Shown: positions 1 through 10,502 of the stretch, in pieces
How the letters are laid out: every line of letters starts with the position of its first letter
Position numbering within the stretch: the first letter of the stretch is position 1
NCBI GenBank assembly: GCA_015680685.1
Contig: MNCI01037504.1
Coordinates: 432,520 to 469,240 of the forward strand
Direction of reading: 5' to 3'
DNA length: 36,721 nucleotides
DNA from: Gnetum montanum
Lineage: Eukaryota; Streptophyta; Gnetopsida; Gnetales; Gnetaceae
Program-made: the position numbers and the translations under genes
Notes under the pieces: generated by a model
The model's database searches: none
Told to the model about the DNA's origin: nothing
What the model saw: the letters and a program-made list of their open reading frames with translations, nothing else

Positions 1-49
1 GGCATGCACTGGGAGAAAAGGATTGAGAGGAAAACTACTAAGAACTAAA

Positions 50-71
50 AACTTCAAACTTCAAACTTCAA
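50..71. repeat. Three tandem copies of a 7-bp unit (acttcaa)
   Basis: The unit acttcaa repeats three times immediately downstream (in LTR direction) of the TATA box of the LTR fragment, in the expected transcribed leader. The related LTR at 35436 has only a single degenerate counterpart near 35645. Confidence 0.7.
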
Positions 72-132
72 AAAGACTCAAAATGCCTACCAAATCTTCC
101 TACCTCTTATTTATAGATGAGGAGATAGGTTG

Positions 133-218
133 TGATATCGCGTATGCGATATCACGTCTAGGCTGTGATATTGCGTACGTGATATCGCATTGCCTGTGAT
201 ACCACGTACGTGATATCA
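133..218. promoter_or_regulatory. Array of three GATATC-centred palindromes in LTR U3
   Basis: Three near-palindromes about 22 bp long lie upstream of the LTR TATA box: 133-154 with perfect 9-bp arms TGATATCGC/GCGATATCA around gtat, 166-187 imperfect, and 197-218 with one mismatched pair. They are spaced 33 and 31 bp apart, or about three helical turns. Decayed or single versions occur in other LTRs of the window (35553-35575, 14685-14715, 17290-17325). The placement suggests binding sites for a dimeric factor controlling LTR transcription; that role is inferred. Confidence 0.65.
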
Positions 219-242
219 TGGCCAACAATTCATGACTCATCA

Positions 243-2454
243 ATCGAGTAGATGGTGAATGAGTTTGATGGTGCTTTGGGGGATAATAGTGATGTTGGAA
301 TGAGGCATGACTGGCTAAGCCACATGGAGAAATAGGTTTCTAAACATAATACCCATATGGATCTAGTTGCCTATAAGGGTACTACTATCTTGACGAAGCC
401 ATTTCCCACGCTTGTGGTTGCTACCACTACTGGTATTTCTCATATGATTATGGTGGAGCTCCACTTGGATAGTAAGCTTATTTTTGTTAGTAGAACTACC
501 TTGGATTGCCTTAAGGATAAGGTAATCATTTGGATGCTTGTCTCTATGTGAGTTGAGGATTCAACACATACACCCCAAAAACTCTTGTAAGTGTGACACC
601 ATAGGGCAACATCCCTTAGGATGGTCATATTGACAAATGTCACACCCAACATCATCATTAGAGTCTATCTCCACAACTTGCCCCTTTGGTAGGCACGTTC
701 AGCTTCTTTCCACCTCCTATAGTTGCAATCACTATTCTACTCTTTGGATTCTTTAGTAATCTTCATAGAAATTTGAAAATTTTCATCCAAAGGGTCCCAT
801 AGTTTATCAACTTTTGCTGAAATGTTAGAAACAAATTTTTGGATGGGAAAGGTTTTTCTCTTCACCACCTCATCAAGTGGTGATTTCTCCTCCTTGTAGA
901 ATTGGACCTCCCTTTTCCTAATGGAAGGGTCCCTATTATATTCTTCTAGACTTTCCCTCTTTTGCAACTCACCTTCTTCTTTTGCTACCTACTCTATTAG
1001 CCTTTATATCTAATGAGCTCTTAGTTTGGACAATCTCCCTTGGGCATAAACCAAAAGAGTTCTTCTAGTTTCTACTCTAAGCCCATCTATGGTGTGGTGG
1101 AGTTGTTTCCTTTGAGAATAACCATGGCTGGGGAATCAATGTAAGAGAGAATAATATCTACCCACAGTAGCATCCAAGGTTCATGTGTTCCTTGTTTTTA
1201 GCCTTGGATTTTCCTTCTTAGATTAGACACTCTAGAGTATGTCTGGTATTTGTCATTAAATAGTTATATCATGGTACTCCATCTATGAATGGAATATGGT
1301 TGCAAGGACTAATACTAGCTTTTTGCCTATTTGATGAGTGTTCAAGGAAATAGCTTCAATATTTGCTAGTCATTTTCTATGTTTTATAAGGTGTAGGAAT
1401 TTTGAAAGGCTTGTAGATTATTTTGTGGATCAAAGTTATATCCCCCTCAAACCTTAGGATATTGTTCATGTCTAGGTGCTTGATCCAATTATCCTTCACA
1501 TGCCTGGTTGGAATTTTTGTAGCTTCTACAATATTCAACATGCTTTGGGTTGCTAGTAAAGGCTCATCATCATCATCATCTCATTGTTCCAATGATTTCT
1601 TGTATTACCTATTCGTTCATTGTGGATCTAACGATTAGTATTGTTGTTCCACTACTCACCTCAATCATGATTGTTCCTTCTGCAACATTTTTAGAACCAG
1701 AAGAAGAGGAAAAAAAAGATGAAAATGAAGAGGTAAAGAGGGAGGAGAATTGTCATCACCATGGTATCTATCGACTTCCCTTCGGTTGTCATAGCCATGT
1801 TCTTTAGGTTTTTTATCATCTTAACACTTGTTTGAGTCCCTACCTTAACTGCCATATTTACCTAAACCAGGATTATTGATAGTGGACAATAGATTCAAGG
1901 TGGTGGAGAATTTTCATGTTGAGAGCCCCCAAAGGGAGGGTTCTCATTGTTGTCTTGGTTTAGTAGGAACAAGGGGTTGGTAAACCATTTCCACTTTACA
2001 AATAGATTGCTTCGCTTGATGTCAATCTCTCTACCATTGTGTTTCAATGGGACAGTAGTCTTGGTCATCATAATCATGCGTAATGTACTCCTCTTGAAGA
2101 TCATGAATACCTAACTTCTTAAGAGTTTGAAGTAACATCACAGGCATAGATCAATCGAGAGGCATTATAATGTTACCTTCCATGTCATGTCATCGTAGTT
2201 ATTCATCCTGATGTAGGATGCAGGAGAAATCAGGTACATACTCATCTAGATGAGTATATACCACCTTGCATTCTTGAGAGACCAAGGGTTTAGCATCACC
2301 ATGCCTATGAGAAGAAGAAATTTTGCAAAAAAATAAAATATTAGTGTGTTTATGTAATTGTATTATGTGTGAGAATGATGTTGACCTTAGGGTTCATTCA
2401 ATGATGTTAATGGTGTTCATTGATCCAAGATAACACACATTTCAATATAAAGAG
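243..2454 (-). pseudogene. gag: Gypsy gag pseudogene, truncated at its C-terminal end
   Basis: Read from about 2330 down. The N-terminal part (LQEEYITHDYD near 2090) is followed by a single Ser/Pro/His-rich unit (near 1690-1790), a run of Asp leading into DEPLLATQSM (1551-1580), and the capsid start MNNILRFEG near 1430. A charged coiled region (RESLEEYNRDPSIRKREV, 900-960) and a zinc knuckle CDICQYDHPKGC at 609-644 complete it. All parts align with the gag of the complete element at 30800-33160. Several stops and frameshifts break it. Homology runs to 243, where an LTR terminus replaces the rest of gag and all of pol. Confidence 0.8.
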
Positions 2455-2472
2455 TCCCTGACAATGGTGCCA
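2455..2472 (-). other. Primer-binding site, tRNA-Asp type, CpG-decayed
   Basis: On the minus strand TGGCACCATTGTCAGGGA lies one base inside the LTR end. It matches the complement of the plant tRNA-Asp 3' end (TGGCGCCGTTGCCGGGGA) except at four positions, all C-to-T or G-to-A, and all three CpGs are lost. This fixes the LTR at 2474-3383 as a 5' LTR and the element direction as minus. Confidence 0.85.
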
Positions 2473-2473
2473 A

Positions 2474-3383
2474 TGATGAGCGACGAAGTACCCCTATGCT
2501 CAACCATACAAATCACGAAGTGTTCACACATAATCTAATCAAATTCTATGGACTCTAGATTTTCTAGTGCATTAGTTCTCTCAGAAGTGAACCTTATGTT
2601 GAGGACGTTCGTTGTCTTTCCAACTACACTTGTGAAGCTTAAGGATATGGTTTCAGTGTAATTAAGACACATGATTTTTATAATTTTATATTTTATCATT
2701 TTGGTGCTTAAAATAAATAGGATAGAGAATAAAGTAATTTAATATCTACTTTAATATAATAGACTAACTATTTTTCAACTAGTCCTAACATAAGTATCCT
2801 GTCCCACATGCCATACACATCTTGAACACATATAATGTTGTTGGGTTACCAAGTGTTAAGTACTGCTAGGATTACAAAAAGTCATATGCAGGCTCAAAGT
2901 GGCATACTTATGTGTTTACTTAATCACTATTTATCTTATCTCACTTAATTATTTAATTTGCTTAATTACTGAGGAACATTGAATAAATAACTAAAAACAT
3001 TAAATGCATGAATAAAATGTTTAAGCTATCCAGAATGCTGCAAGGTTTATCAAGAAGTTCATCTTTATTACCGCACACATTGTCATGCTTACGTACAATA
3101 GTGCTCAAATAAAGATCCATACACTTAATCACTCTTGTTTTAGGCACTTAGGAAAATATTCTAAGTCTTGAATGTAAAAACTACAAGAGCTTTGCTACAA
3201 CTATGACAAGATGATGTCTAAACATAGTGGGTTGGCACGTATTTATAGGCAAGAATAGACTCTGCATCAATGGGGCCACATCAATGCATTAAATGATGCA
3301 CCAACAGGGCCTAGTTGACATGGCCTAGTCAATGAGGCCTAGTTGACAAGGCCTCGTTGATGTGGCCAATCCATGACTCATCA
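2474..3383 (-). mobile_element. 5' LTR of a gypsy element (910 bp)
   Basis: The termini are an inverted repeat, TGATGAG at 2474 and CTCATCA ending at 3383. The TATA box is tatttata at 3240-3247. The U3 carries four 14-bp units starting with GGCC (3308-3363) plus a partial fifth. The conserved R/U5 block with a gttaccaa signature (2840-2870) is shared with the LTRs at 20991 and 33277. A PBS sits directly inside the LTR. The flanking pentamer caatc (3384-3388) should be the target duplication, but the partner end is outside the window. Confidence 0.87.
3308..3372. repeat. Four 14-bp GGCC units plus a partial fifth in LTR U3
   Basis: Units start at 3308, 3322, 3336 and 3350, each GGCCTAGTTGACAW-like, with a broken fifth from 3364. 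They lie between the LTR terminus and the TATA box. Confidence 0.8.
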
Positions 3384-4299
3384 CAATCTCTCACAGACAA
3401 TACTAATAAATGTTTCACATAAAATGAAGAATAATGCAAAAAATTGGCAAGACACAAAGTTATCCTGGAGAAAACCTTCAACGTAAAAGAACCCTAGCAA
3501 AAATAAATTCTTGGATTGTTAGTAGCACCACAACTTCAAGATTGAAGTACAAAGAGAATTAATTAGTACAATGAAAAAAAATTATAAGGGAGCATTGTAG
3601 CTTAGTAATTGACCATTGTTATGTTTTGTTGTGTTATTTCTAGGATGCTCCCGTAGAGCTCCTTATATATTGCTCAGGCTACCAAAAATAAACCCAAAAT
3701 AGGAGGGGATAAGGTTGTTTATTTTTGTGGGAATATGTATGGGAACAAAAAAAATGAGGAACTATGATATACATAGAATTAAAAATAGCATAATGAAGGT
3801 AGAATATCCGTAGTAGAGAAAATCAAGGCAAATTTGCCTTCATCCCTTCATCCACCTTACATAAGGATCCTAACACCAAACTTTCTATGATCATAAGGGT
3901 TTCTAGATGAATATACCTATGTTTTAACAAAATAATGTTTTAATGATTATTAACTATAAGGTACTTGGTATAATGATTAAATGGAAGGATGTTCAATCCT
4001 ACAAAAGTATTAATAGAAAAAGAAATTTTAGAATACATCACATGCTTGACACAATCTAGACAACATTTGAAAAATATGGAAAAAAATTTCCAATTTTAAA
4101 TGTACAATCTTACAATTAATACTTTGAAAAAATAGATAAAAAATTTAACTATTAATAAGAATAAAGGTCCTAATCCTACCAACATTGACATCACTTTTCA
4201 ATATTCATGCTTGAACTTAAAATAGCAAAAGGATTCAAGAAAGAGAGATGTGTCTTAATACTAATATTTGTATCATAGCAAGCGTTACTTAAAAAATTG
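3384..4299. other. Unassigned AT-rich DNA, possible unrelated LTR fragment
   Basis: No coding region is recognisable. From 3440 to 3680 the sequence resembles part of another LTR type: a block gagaaaaccttcaacgtaaa, and a TATA-like ccttatatattg near 3660. Perfect inverted arms gggagcat and atgctccc lie about 55 bp apart near 3590-3650. No termini, PBS or target duplication were found, so the call is weak. The remainder holds nothing that I can name. Confidence 0.3.
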
Positions 4300-5450
4300 T
4301 ATCATATCTTATGGAAGATCATCATCTTGTTACTTCTTGTTAATCGTATGTTGATAATTTTCACTATCATCAATAATCTTCTTATTGACACTAATTTTAA
4401 TCTTTGATTTAATAGTATTTGTCTTAGATAAAGAAAAAGTTGCCTTATGAGCTATTTGTTCAGGTTGATCAATACTTTCTTTAGTACTACTAAAAATATA
4501 CATGGGATCTTCTGTATTCTCTTGATTCTTTATTCCTAGTTGATCATTCTTATTATTAAAGCTAACTTGATTTTTTACATCTTCAACTTAATATTATTAT
4601 TTTTTCTATCTTCAACTTCAATATACTTTTTTCTTTTCTTCAAAATATTTTTTCTTGAGTAGGAAAGGACAAGAATTAAAAAAATTTCCTTAATGATGGC
4701 AAAAGTTGCAAGTAGGAAGATTATAATATGCAATTAGCTTAATATAGGTCTTTCCACTTGCTTGTAATAGAAATTCCTTCTTTATGATTAAGAAGATTGA
4801 TTTTAACAAAAAAAAAACTTCTTCGAAAACCAAAAGCTATTGAAATAGATTCCATATATTTAATGGGACTAAGAAGACTAATAATTTCTAAGATTTCTAA
4901 AGAATCATCAAAAGATTACATAACTCAACAAAGCATGAAACTTTAATAAATTCTTCAAAGTGGACATCAAAATCTAAAGTCTACTTATGAATGATTAGCA
5001 CTACATGATCATGTACAAAAGACCCTATATATAGGGCATGTTACACCATTGAAACATTACCTAGCTTAATAATAAGAAAAAAAAGGAGTAATACCTAGCA
5101 TGAACGATTTAGATGTCATATTTTTTTACCACATCATTTAACTATAAACAAAACTTTGATTATGAGGCAACTAATTTAAAATCTAAATGAACACATAGTA
5201 TGATGAAAGATTAGAAACCAATGATTCACATACATTATCAAGAAGAATACAAACCTATGGCTTAGTTGCATCAACATCAATAAAGAAGGCATCACAATTT
5301 TTTTCTTACCAACTTATAAATTTGCATTTTCAAAATCAAGAAAAACTTTCACATTACTAGAAGAAGTAGAAATTAAGAGTAACATAGAATTTCCCATAGG
5401 AGAATTCTAGAGAAATCAAATCTATTGCAGAAAAATTGAAGAGAGAAAAA
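4300..5450 (-). pseudogene. LINE ORF1-like remnant with CCHC knuckle
   Basis: On the minus strand, 4670-4740 reads YYNLPTCNFCHH, a stop, then GNFFNSCPF. This fits the knuckle at the end of plant L1-type LINE ORF1 proteins (leucine-proline, CX2C, GH, X4C), with the His replaced by Asn and one stop. Upstream (4740-5380) the frames drift but contain pieces resembling the RNA-binding region that precedes this knuckle, for example MGNSMLLLISTSSSNVKVF near 5390. Below 4660 is a Lys/Glu/Asn-rich tail. No intact frame survives. A cellular CCHC protein is possible but less likely in this context. Confidence 0.4.
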
Positions 5451-5534
5451 TCAAATTTGCTAAAAAAATTTGATTCACTAAAGAAACATTAGATTTACTA
5501 AAGAGAAAACAAATTCTTTGGAGAAACATTAGAT

Positions 5535-5760
5535 GCACTCTAGTTGTAGTGCAATGATTAAATAAATATGAATACCTACATGTTATGCTCATACCCAAAG
5601 GTATTGGATTCAAAACTTAGCATCAACACCCTCATATGCCAACCCACAGGCTTTGTTCCAAGCATATTACAATTAAGATATTTCTCAGATTTCTCACAAA
5701 AAATATAGTACCACCTTCTTTGGCTATCATATTTAACTGTATGTTTTCTTGTTTTTGACA
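5535..5760 (+). mobile_element. SINE candidate with tRNA-like pol III promoter
   Basis: TAGTGCAATGA (5547-5557) fits the pol III A box at nearly every position. GATTCAAAACT (5607-5617) fits the B box apart from changes that include CpG decay of TTCGAA. The 49-bp spacing is slightly long but acceptable. A unit of about 220 bp ending in a T-rich tail near 5750 is plausible. I found no convincing flanking duplication, so the ends are estimates. Confidence 0.42.
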
Positions 5761-6149
5761 TATATGGCTAAATCTCAATTTCTTATTTTAAGATCAAATG
5801 AATATTTTTAGGATGAAATTAAAAATTAAATTTTGTTTTATATGCAAAGTTAAAATTGAATTACATCTATATTTCATTGGGATGTTAAAGAGGTTATTCA
5901 AAATATTAATAACAATAATGATAATAATTAAGAAAAATAACATCATTCTTTACTCATATATTTATATTTTGTTAGTTAAATAAAACTAAACCTAATGTTT
6001 TATTACATGTGAAGATCCAAAGGATCTATTAGATAGACATTAAATTTGTATTATGAAAGTTGAATATTGACTCAACAAAGTGGTAACATTAAATGTAATA
6101 AGAAAATAACATGTACACTTTTTGTCACAATATTATATTTTGAGGTTTA
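5761..6149. other. AT-rich DNA without recognisable features
   Basis: Very A/T-rich sequence with (ata)-type low complexity around 5905-5990. No coding homology or repeat structure was seen on either strand. Confidence 0.5.
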
Positions 6150-7240
6150 CTAAGAAAAATGTAATGTTCATTCTCAATATCTTCTAACCTACATAGCCTA
6201 CATGTGCATTTTTATTTAGGAAGTTAAATTCATCTTTCACTTTTGATCCTGAGAGGATGTGAACCTAAACATAATCAAGATTGTTGTAGATAATGCAACA
6301 TCTCATTGGAAGTATAGCTAATAGATAGTAAACTTCTAAGTATAATTGGTTAAGTATTATGCATTCCAAATGAGATTTTTTCTTGCCTTCTATATTTGAC
6401 CATAACTTTGTTAGAACTTGATGTCAAGCCAACTTACATATGTACTTTAAAAAACTTTGTATCTCCTTCAATGATATTTTCGAAGTCTTCAACCATTATA
6501 TCCCTTGGAAATAACATCCTTCCTCTTTTTCATTTTAAAAAATTACTTTATAAAATTTATTTGTTTTGTTTTTTGTAGTTTTTGACTATCAACAATAAAT
6601 TGATAAATAGTTCCTATCTAGAGGAACTAGATTAGACTGTAATAAAAGCAGGGAATGGGATGTTCATATTTTCACCTTTAATTCATCAAATAAAAATTTC
6701 TTCTATACAATTTAAATGACCTTTTAATTTTTAGCACTAAGACCTACTCCCCAAATTGTGCATCCATATAACACAATAGGATAAATGCTGATATGAAAAG
6801 ATTTGTTTTTTGATCTTCCAAACCCAAATTCCTAATGTCTTGCATTTGTTTTTAATTGCATAAAAAGCTTTTATTTTCCCTTCTATTTTATCCTTAATGC
6901 ATTTATCCCATCTATAATTATTCATATATTGAAGACCCAAGTTTTTAAAAGAGTCCATAATTTGCATATTTTGCTTGTCAAACTTAATGTTATACTATGT
7001 GTTTCTCATTCCTCATATTATCTTTTTAGTTTTCTCTTCATTAACTTAAAATACAAGAGAAATAAAAAAGTTTTCAAAAATTTATAGCATATTAGACATA
7101 CCTTTCTTAGAAGTAGACATCAAAGTAGCATCATTTGTATAAAGAAGTAGGTTTACTACTTGAGAACCTATTTTCACAACATCCAATCTTACAACTTATT
7201 AGTAAACAAATTAGAGAGTTGGGAATAAAATATGCACTTA
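6150..7240 (-). pseudogene. LINE ORF2 remnant: end of RT domain and C-terminal zinc region
   Basis: Reading leftwards, LLYTNDATLMSTSKKG (7090-7140) corresponds to the LINE RT active-site block YADD, with Tyr-Thr-Asn-Asp at the catalytic motif. NEEKTKK (near 7050) is followed by DSFKNLGLQYMNNYRW (6900-6960) and ILSYCVIWMHNLG (6745-6790), the usual order after the RT core. Near 6180-6210 KCTCRLCRLEDIENEHYIF matches the Cys-rich end of LINE ORF2. Stops and shifts interrupt it. It runs away from the plus-strand LINE that starts near 7500. Confidence 0.7.
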
Positions 7241-7499
7241 ATTTCCAATTTTTTTTTTCAAAATTTAAAATTTTTTATGAATTTACTCTCTTTAAACTTG
7301 ATGACAACTTCTTCATACAACTTTTAAGTCCAAAATTAAATATCATTATATATATATTATATTGACTCTCTAAAATTTTATTTCAAAGCATCACACTTTA
7401 AGTATAAAGTGTCCTAAAAAATTGAATAACTTTTATTCTTTCATGTTTATTCAATGTATAAAAGCAACATCTATTCATCTTTAATTAAGTTATATATTA
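7241..7499. other. Junction between two diverging LINE remnants
   Basis: AT-rich sequence separating the minus-strand and plus-strand LINE remnants. It holds no recognisable coding motif. A short inverted pair (cactttaagtataaagtg) occurs near 7391-7408. Confidence 0.4.
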
Positions 7500-9330
7500 T
7501 TATATGTGATGGTCTATTGGTGTGGAAAATAGCTTGCAACCTTCTTAATAAAGGGCTTCAACATGTTTTGGAATACTCTTGCTGCTCTAGATGAGTAGTT
7601 TTTCTTTTTAAAAAGGAAGATAAGATAGATGTTAATAATTACTGATTAATTGTAATCAATTTATTTTTCACTAAGCTTTTGGACATCATTTTAGAGAATA
7701 AAATTAGTTCATGGGAAGAAATGCAAGGTCTTCATGCTTAGTCATAAGCAAGCTTCAAGAGGAATCATTCTATTGTTAACCATTTGATAACTTTGTGTTA
7801 TTGTGTGGAGAAAGCAAAAAATTCCAACCATACAACCTTTATTTGTTTTGTGGATTTTCCTAAGGCTTACAGTTCAATCACTTAAGATAAACTTTGGAAG
7901 AGATTGAATAGCATTAACATTCCATAAGATATCCTTTCTTCTTCTAAAAGAATCTATAAGATATTTAACATTCTTATTGAAGATAATCTTACTAGCAAAG
8001 AAACAATTATCAACACCTTATTTACAGTTCAATAAGGTTGTCCTTTGTTCCCTACACTTTTTAGCATATTTATAGATGAATTGGAGGAAGAAATGAAAAA
8101 TGTATTTAATCATGATATGTTAGTGAATGGATTATTTTCAAACATGCTGCAGATGATGTAGCGTTAATTACAAAAACTGCAAGATTAAATTATATTATTT
8201 AAATCCTCCATGACTACTACTACCATTCTAGTATAAAAGTTAATATTAATAAGACTAAAATTCTAGATTGTGATACTAGAAATAGAAATTACAATTTTTT
8301 CTTAAGGAATAAAGATTTAATAGATGTAAATTTTATAAATATTTGGGAGTTGAATTTGCTAGCAATTATAGTTGAAATATTCTTATTACTCAAAGAGTTT
8401 TAAGTAGCATGTGAGCTCTATTTTCTCTAAGAAATAATTATAGTAGGAAACAAATTTTAGCATGGGATACCAGAAAAGAAAAACTTTTTCATAGTCTTGT
8501 ATAACCTGTATTATTATATGGGTGTGTTGCATGGAGACCTTTTCTTTCCATATATAATTGGAAAAAATTAGAGCATGTTTAGAAATAGTTTCTTATATGT
8601 GAATTTCAAGTGAAAATGAAGACTTCTTATGTATTTTTCTTTGAGAAGTGGATTTGCTTCTTTTTGAAGTTGAAAATATTTATTAATTTATTATTTATAC
8701 TCAAAAGTTAAGTCACATGAAAGAAGTCAATTATGCTAAAAAGATAATGAATGTTACACAAGAAAATAGATGGCTGTATCAAGGAAAATTATGGCTTCAA
8801 TCATGGAATATTATAATAGAGGATCTTCATTTAAATAAAAGGCTCTTCTAGAAGACCTAAAAGTAAAATTCTTGGCTAATGTTTGATTAAAATATCAAGG
8901 AAAAAGCATTTTTATTTACTTTATGTTAGAGGAGGTTTTTTACCTAGTACTTAAAAGTATATATTCTCAACTATTTCTATTCATTTAAAGAATCTAATTG
9001 CTAGAAAAATAATGAGCTTTCATCATCTTCTTATTGAGACATGTTGTTGGATCAACTTATTGAGAGAAGAGTGTACTTGTAGATTGTACAAACAAAGCAT
9101 AGAAGATGAAGAAAATATCTTTTTATTTTACTCATCTTTGGCTCACATTCAAATGAATTTTAATATTTATTATAATCCAATGATTGTTTTCTTTTAAATT
9201 AACCCTCTCTGATTGGGGCATTACATTAATGATGTTTTCAACTTTCTTCAAATATATGTTGAGGCAGTATAATTGTTAATAACTCCTTTGTGATTTCTTG
9301 GACATAAAAAAATTTCTAGTTTCCAACTAA
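7500..9330 (+). pseudogene. LINE ORF2 remnant: RT domain to C-terminal zinc region
   Basis: The order of motifs is that of a plant LINE reverse transcriptase. KRNHSIVNHLITLCY (7755-7800) precedes FICFVDFPKAYSSIT (7840-7885), where one catalytic Asp is expected. A degraded QGCPLSPTLF block (CPLFPTLFSIFIDELEE, 8037-8090) is followed by ADDVALI (8152-8172), which keeps both catalytic Asp residues. VNINKTKI (8240-8265), a KYLGVEFASN block (8335-8365), a PVLLYGCVAW-like block (8500-8535) and ECTCRLYKQSIEDEENIFLF (9069-9128) complete it. Several frameshifts and stops are present. There is no poly(A) tail beyond a short A run at 9306-9312. Confidence 0.75.
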
Positions 9331-9450
9331 TGTATTTGATGTAGAATTTTAAAAAATATGCATAATTTAGATAAGTAAGAAAAATTAAGATATATTCCAA
9401 ATATTTGTGAACTATTTATTTACAAGAAAATAATTAAGAATGGTTTCTAT

Positions 9451-9463
9451 TAACTTGAAATTA
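9451..9463. repeat. Left 13-bp direct repeat, target duplication of a SINE
   Basis: taacttgaaatta recurs exactly at 9637-9649. The length suits LINE-mediated SINE insertion, and the two copies bracket a 173-bp unit with a pol III promoter. Confidence 0.6.
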
Positions 9464-9636
9464 AGGACCACCACTTAGACTGATGGTAAGATATTCCTCA
9501 AGTCATATAACTTGGACTTTAGCCTAGGTGTAGCCACTTGAAAGAGATTATGCTTTCACTCATCCATCGACTGTTCTAGAACCTTGCAATAGCAAGAAAA
9601 ACATTGAGCCTCTAGGTGATAATTTGATCATTCTAG
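9464..9636 (+). mobile_element. SINE candidate flanked by perfect 13-bp target duplication
   Basis: The 173-bp unit has an A-box-like TAGACTGATGG (9476-9486) near its 5' end and a B-box-like GGACTTTAGCC (9514-9524), 27 bp apart. The start ggaccaccacttagactgatggtaag resembles the 5' part of a tRNA. The flanks are identical 13-mers. There is no long A tail; the unit ends in ttgatcattctag. Known tRNA-derived plant SINEs have this size and layout. The family is not one I can name. Confidence 0.6.
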
Positions 9637-9649
9637 TAACTTGAAATTA
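9637..9649. repeat. Right 13-bp direct repeat, target duplication of a SINE
   Basis: Exact copy of the 13-mer at 9451-9463. Confidence 0.6.
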
Positions 9650-10327
9650 TTATTTCTAAGTTCCTATTGAATGATGCATTTTTTTCACTCAACAAATTTA
9701 GGGTCCATTTTTTAAATGTAATGACATTTATGTTTCTATTAAATTTGTTTTAATTTTAAATCTATAAAATTAAGTTCATAAATTTATAAAATCTTTTATT
9801 ATTATAATTTGTACTAAGATAATTGTTATTGTGAATTAGATGAAATTCTATGATTTTTTATTCATGAACTTAAACTTGATGAATTCTTATTTGATGTTTA
9901 TAAAATGGATGTAAATTGATATGTTGTAATTTTATTAGAATCAAAAGTAAAAATAAAACAAATGTATGCTAAATAAACCTATTACATGATATATAATTTC
10001 CAAACTATGTAATGCATGCTAATGATCAAATGCAAACATAATTGTTATACTATCTATAGCTTGTATATTATTTCTTTGCAAGATATTTTGAATCATACTA
10101 GATGCATCATTGGTTACAACTACTTATGGATTAAAGAGAGAATAAATAACGTTATATTTTAGTTAATGCTTTAGCTTAAAATTTTATATGTTGGATGTTT
10201 GTAATTGCATTTGTATAGATAAAAAAATTGCTCAATAAACTAGTTTATAAAAAATACATAAATAGAAATAAATATGGAATATAAAAGATGTGGTTAGTAT
10301 TTATGTACTTTAAAATGTTTTATAGAA
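9650..10327. other. AT-rich DNA without recognisable features
   Basis: No coding frame, LTR terminus or promoter could be supported here. The sequence is A/T-rich throughout. Confidence 0.5.
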
Positions 10328-10502
10328 AACGAGGTAACTTAAGTGATTAGCTCATTTTCTAAAAAGGATTTGTAGATAACAGGTTGCTAGTTTGAGTTAT
10401 GCTTAAGATATTATTATGTCATTCTTAAGTTCTTTTAAAGGTACCATGTTGGCCATAATTATAGTAAGATTACTTCAAGTTATGGTTCCCCACAAAAAAA
10501 AT
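10328..10502 (+). mobile_element. SINE candidate with A tail
   Basis: TAGCTCATTTT (10348-10358) resembles an A box and AGTTTGAGTTA (10389-10399) a decayed B box (GTTCGAGT to GTTTGAGT), 30 bp apart. The unit ends in a nine-base A run (10494-10502), which gives a total of about 175 bp. The promoter sequence differs from that of the SINE at 9464. No clear target duplication was found. Confidence 0.4.

Larger units (their letters stand above)
1..242 (-). mobile_element. Partial LTR (U3 and start of R), gypsy-type, cut by window edge
   Basis: Read on the minus strand the segment begins TGATGAGTCATG at 242, the same terminus as the LTRs at 2474-3383 and 35436-36326. A TATA box (tatttata on the plus strand, 108-115) follows about 130 bp in. 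Beyond it the order of motifs up to the window edge matches the TATA-downstream part of the plus-strand LTR at 35436, including a match between ccttttctcccagtgcatgc here and the 35690-35705 region there. CpG sites are still frequent, unlike in the adjacent LTR at 2474, so this copy looks younger. It abuts gag sequence directly at 243, which fits a nested insertion; an internal deletion in one element is the alternative. Confidence 0.75.

Noticed and set aside
1550-1807. Plus-strand open stretch with a His/Glu-rich product
   Set aside because: It is antisense to the gag linker and poly-Asp region; the minus strand has family homology and the plus strand has none.
6150-9330. Twin-primed single LINE insertion
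   Set aside because: Twin priming gives adjacent non-overlapping parts; here both arms contain the same C-terminal region.
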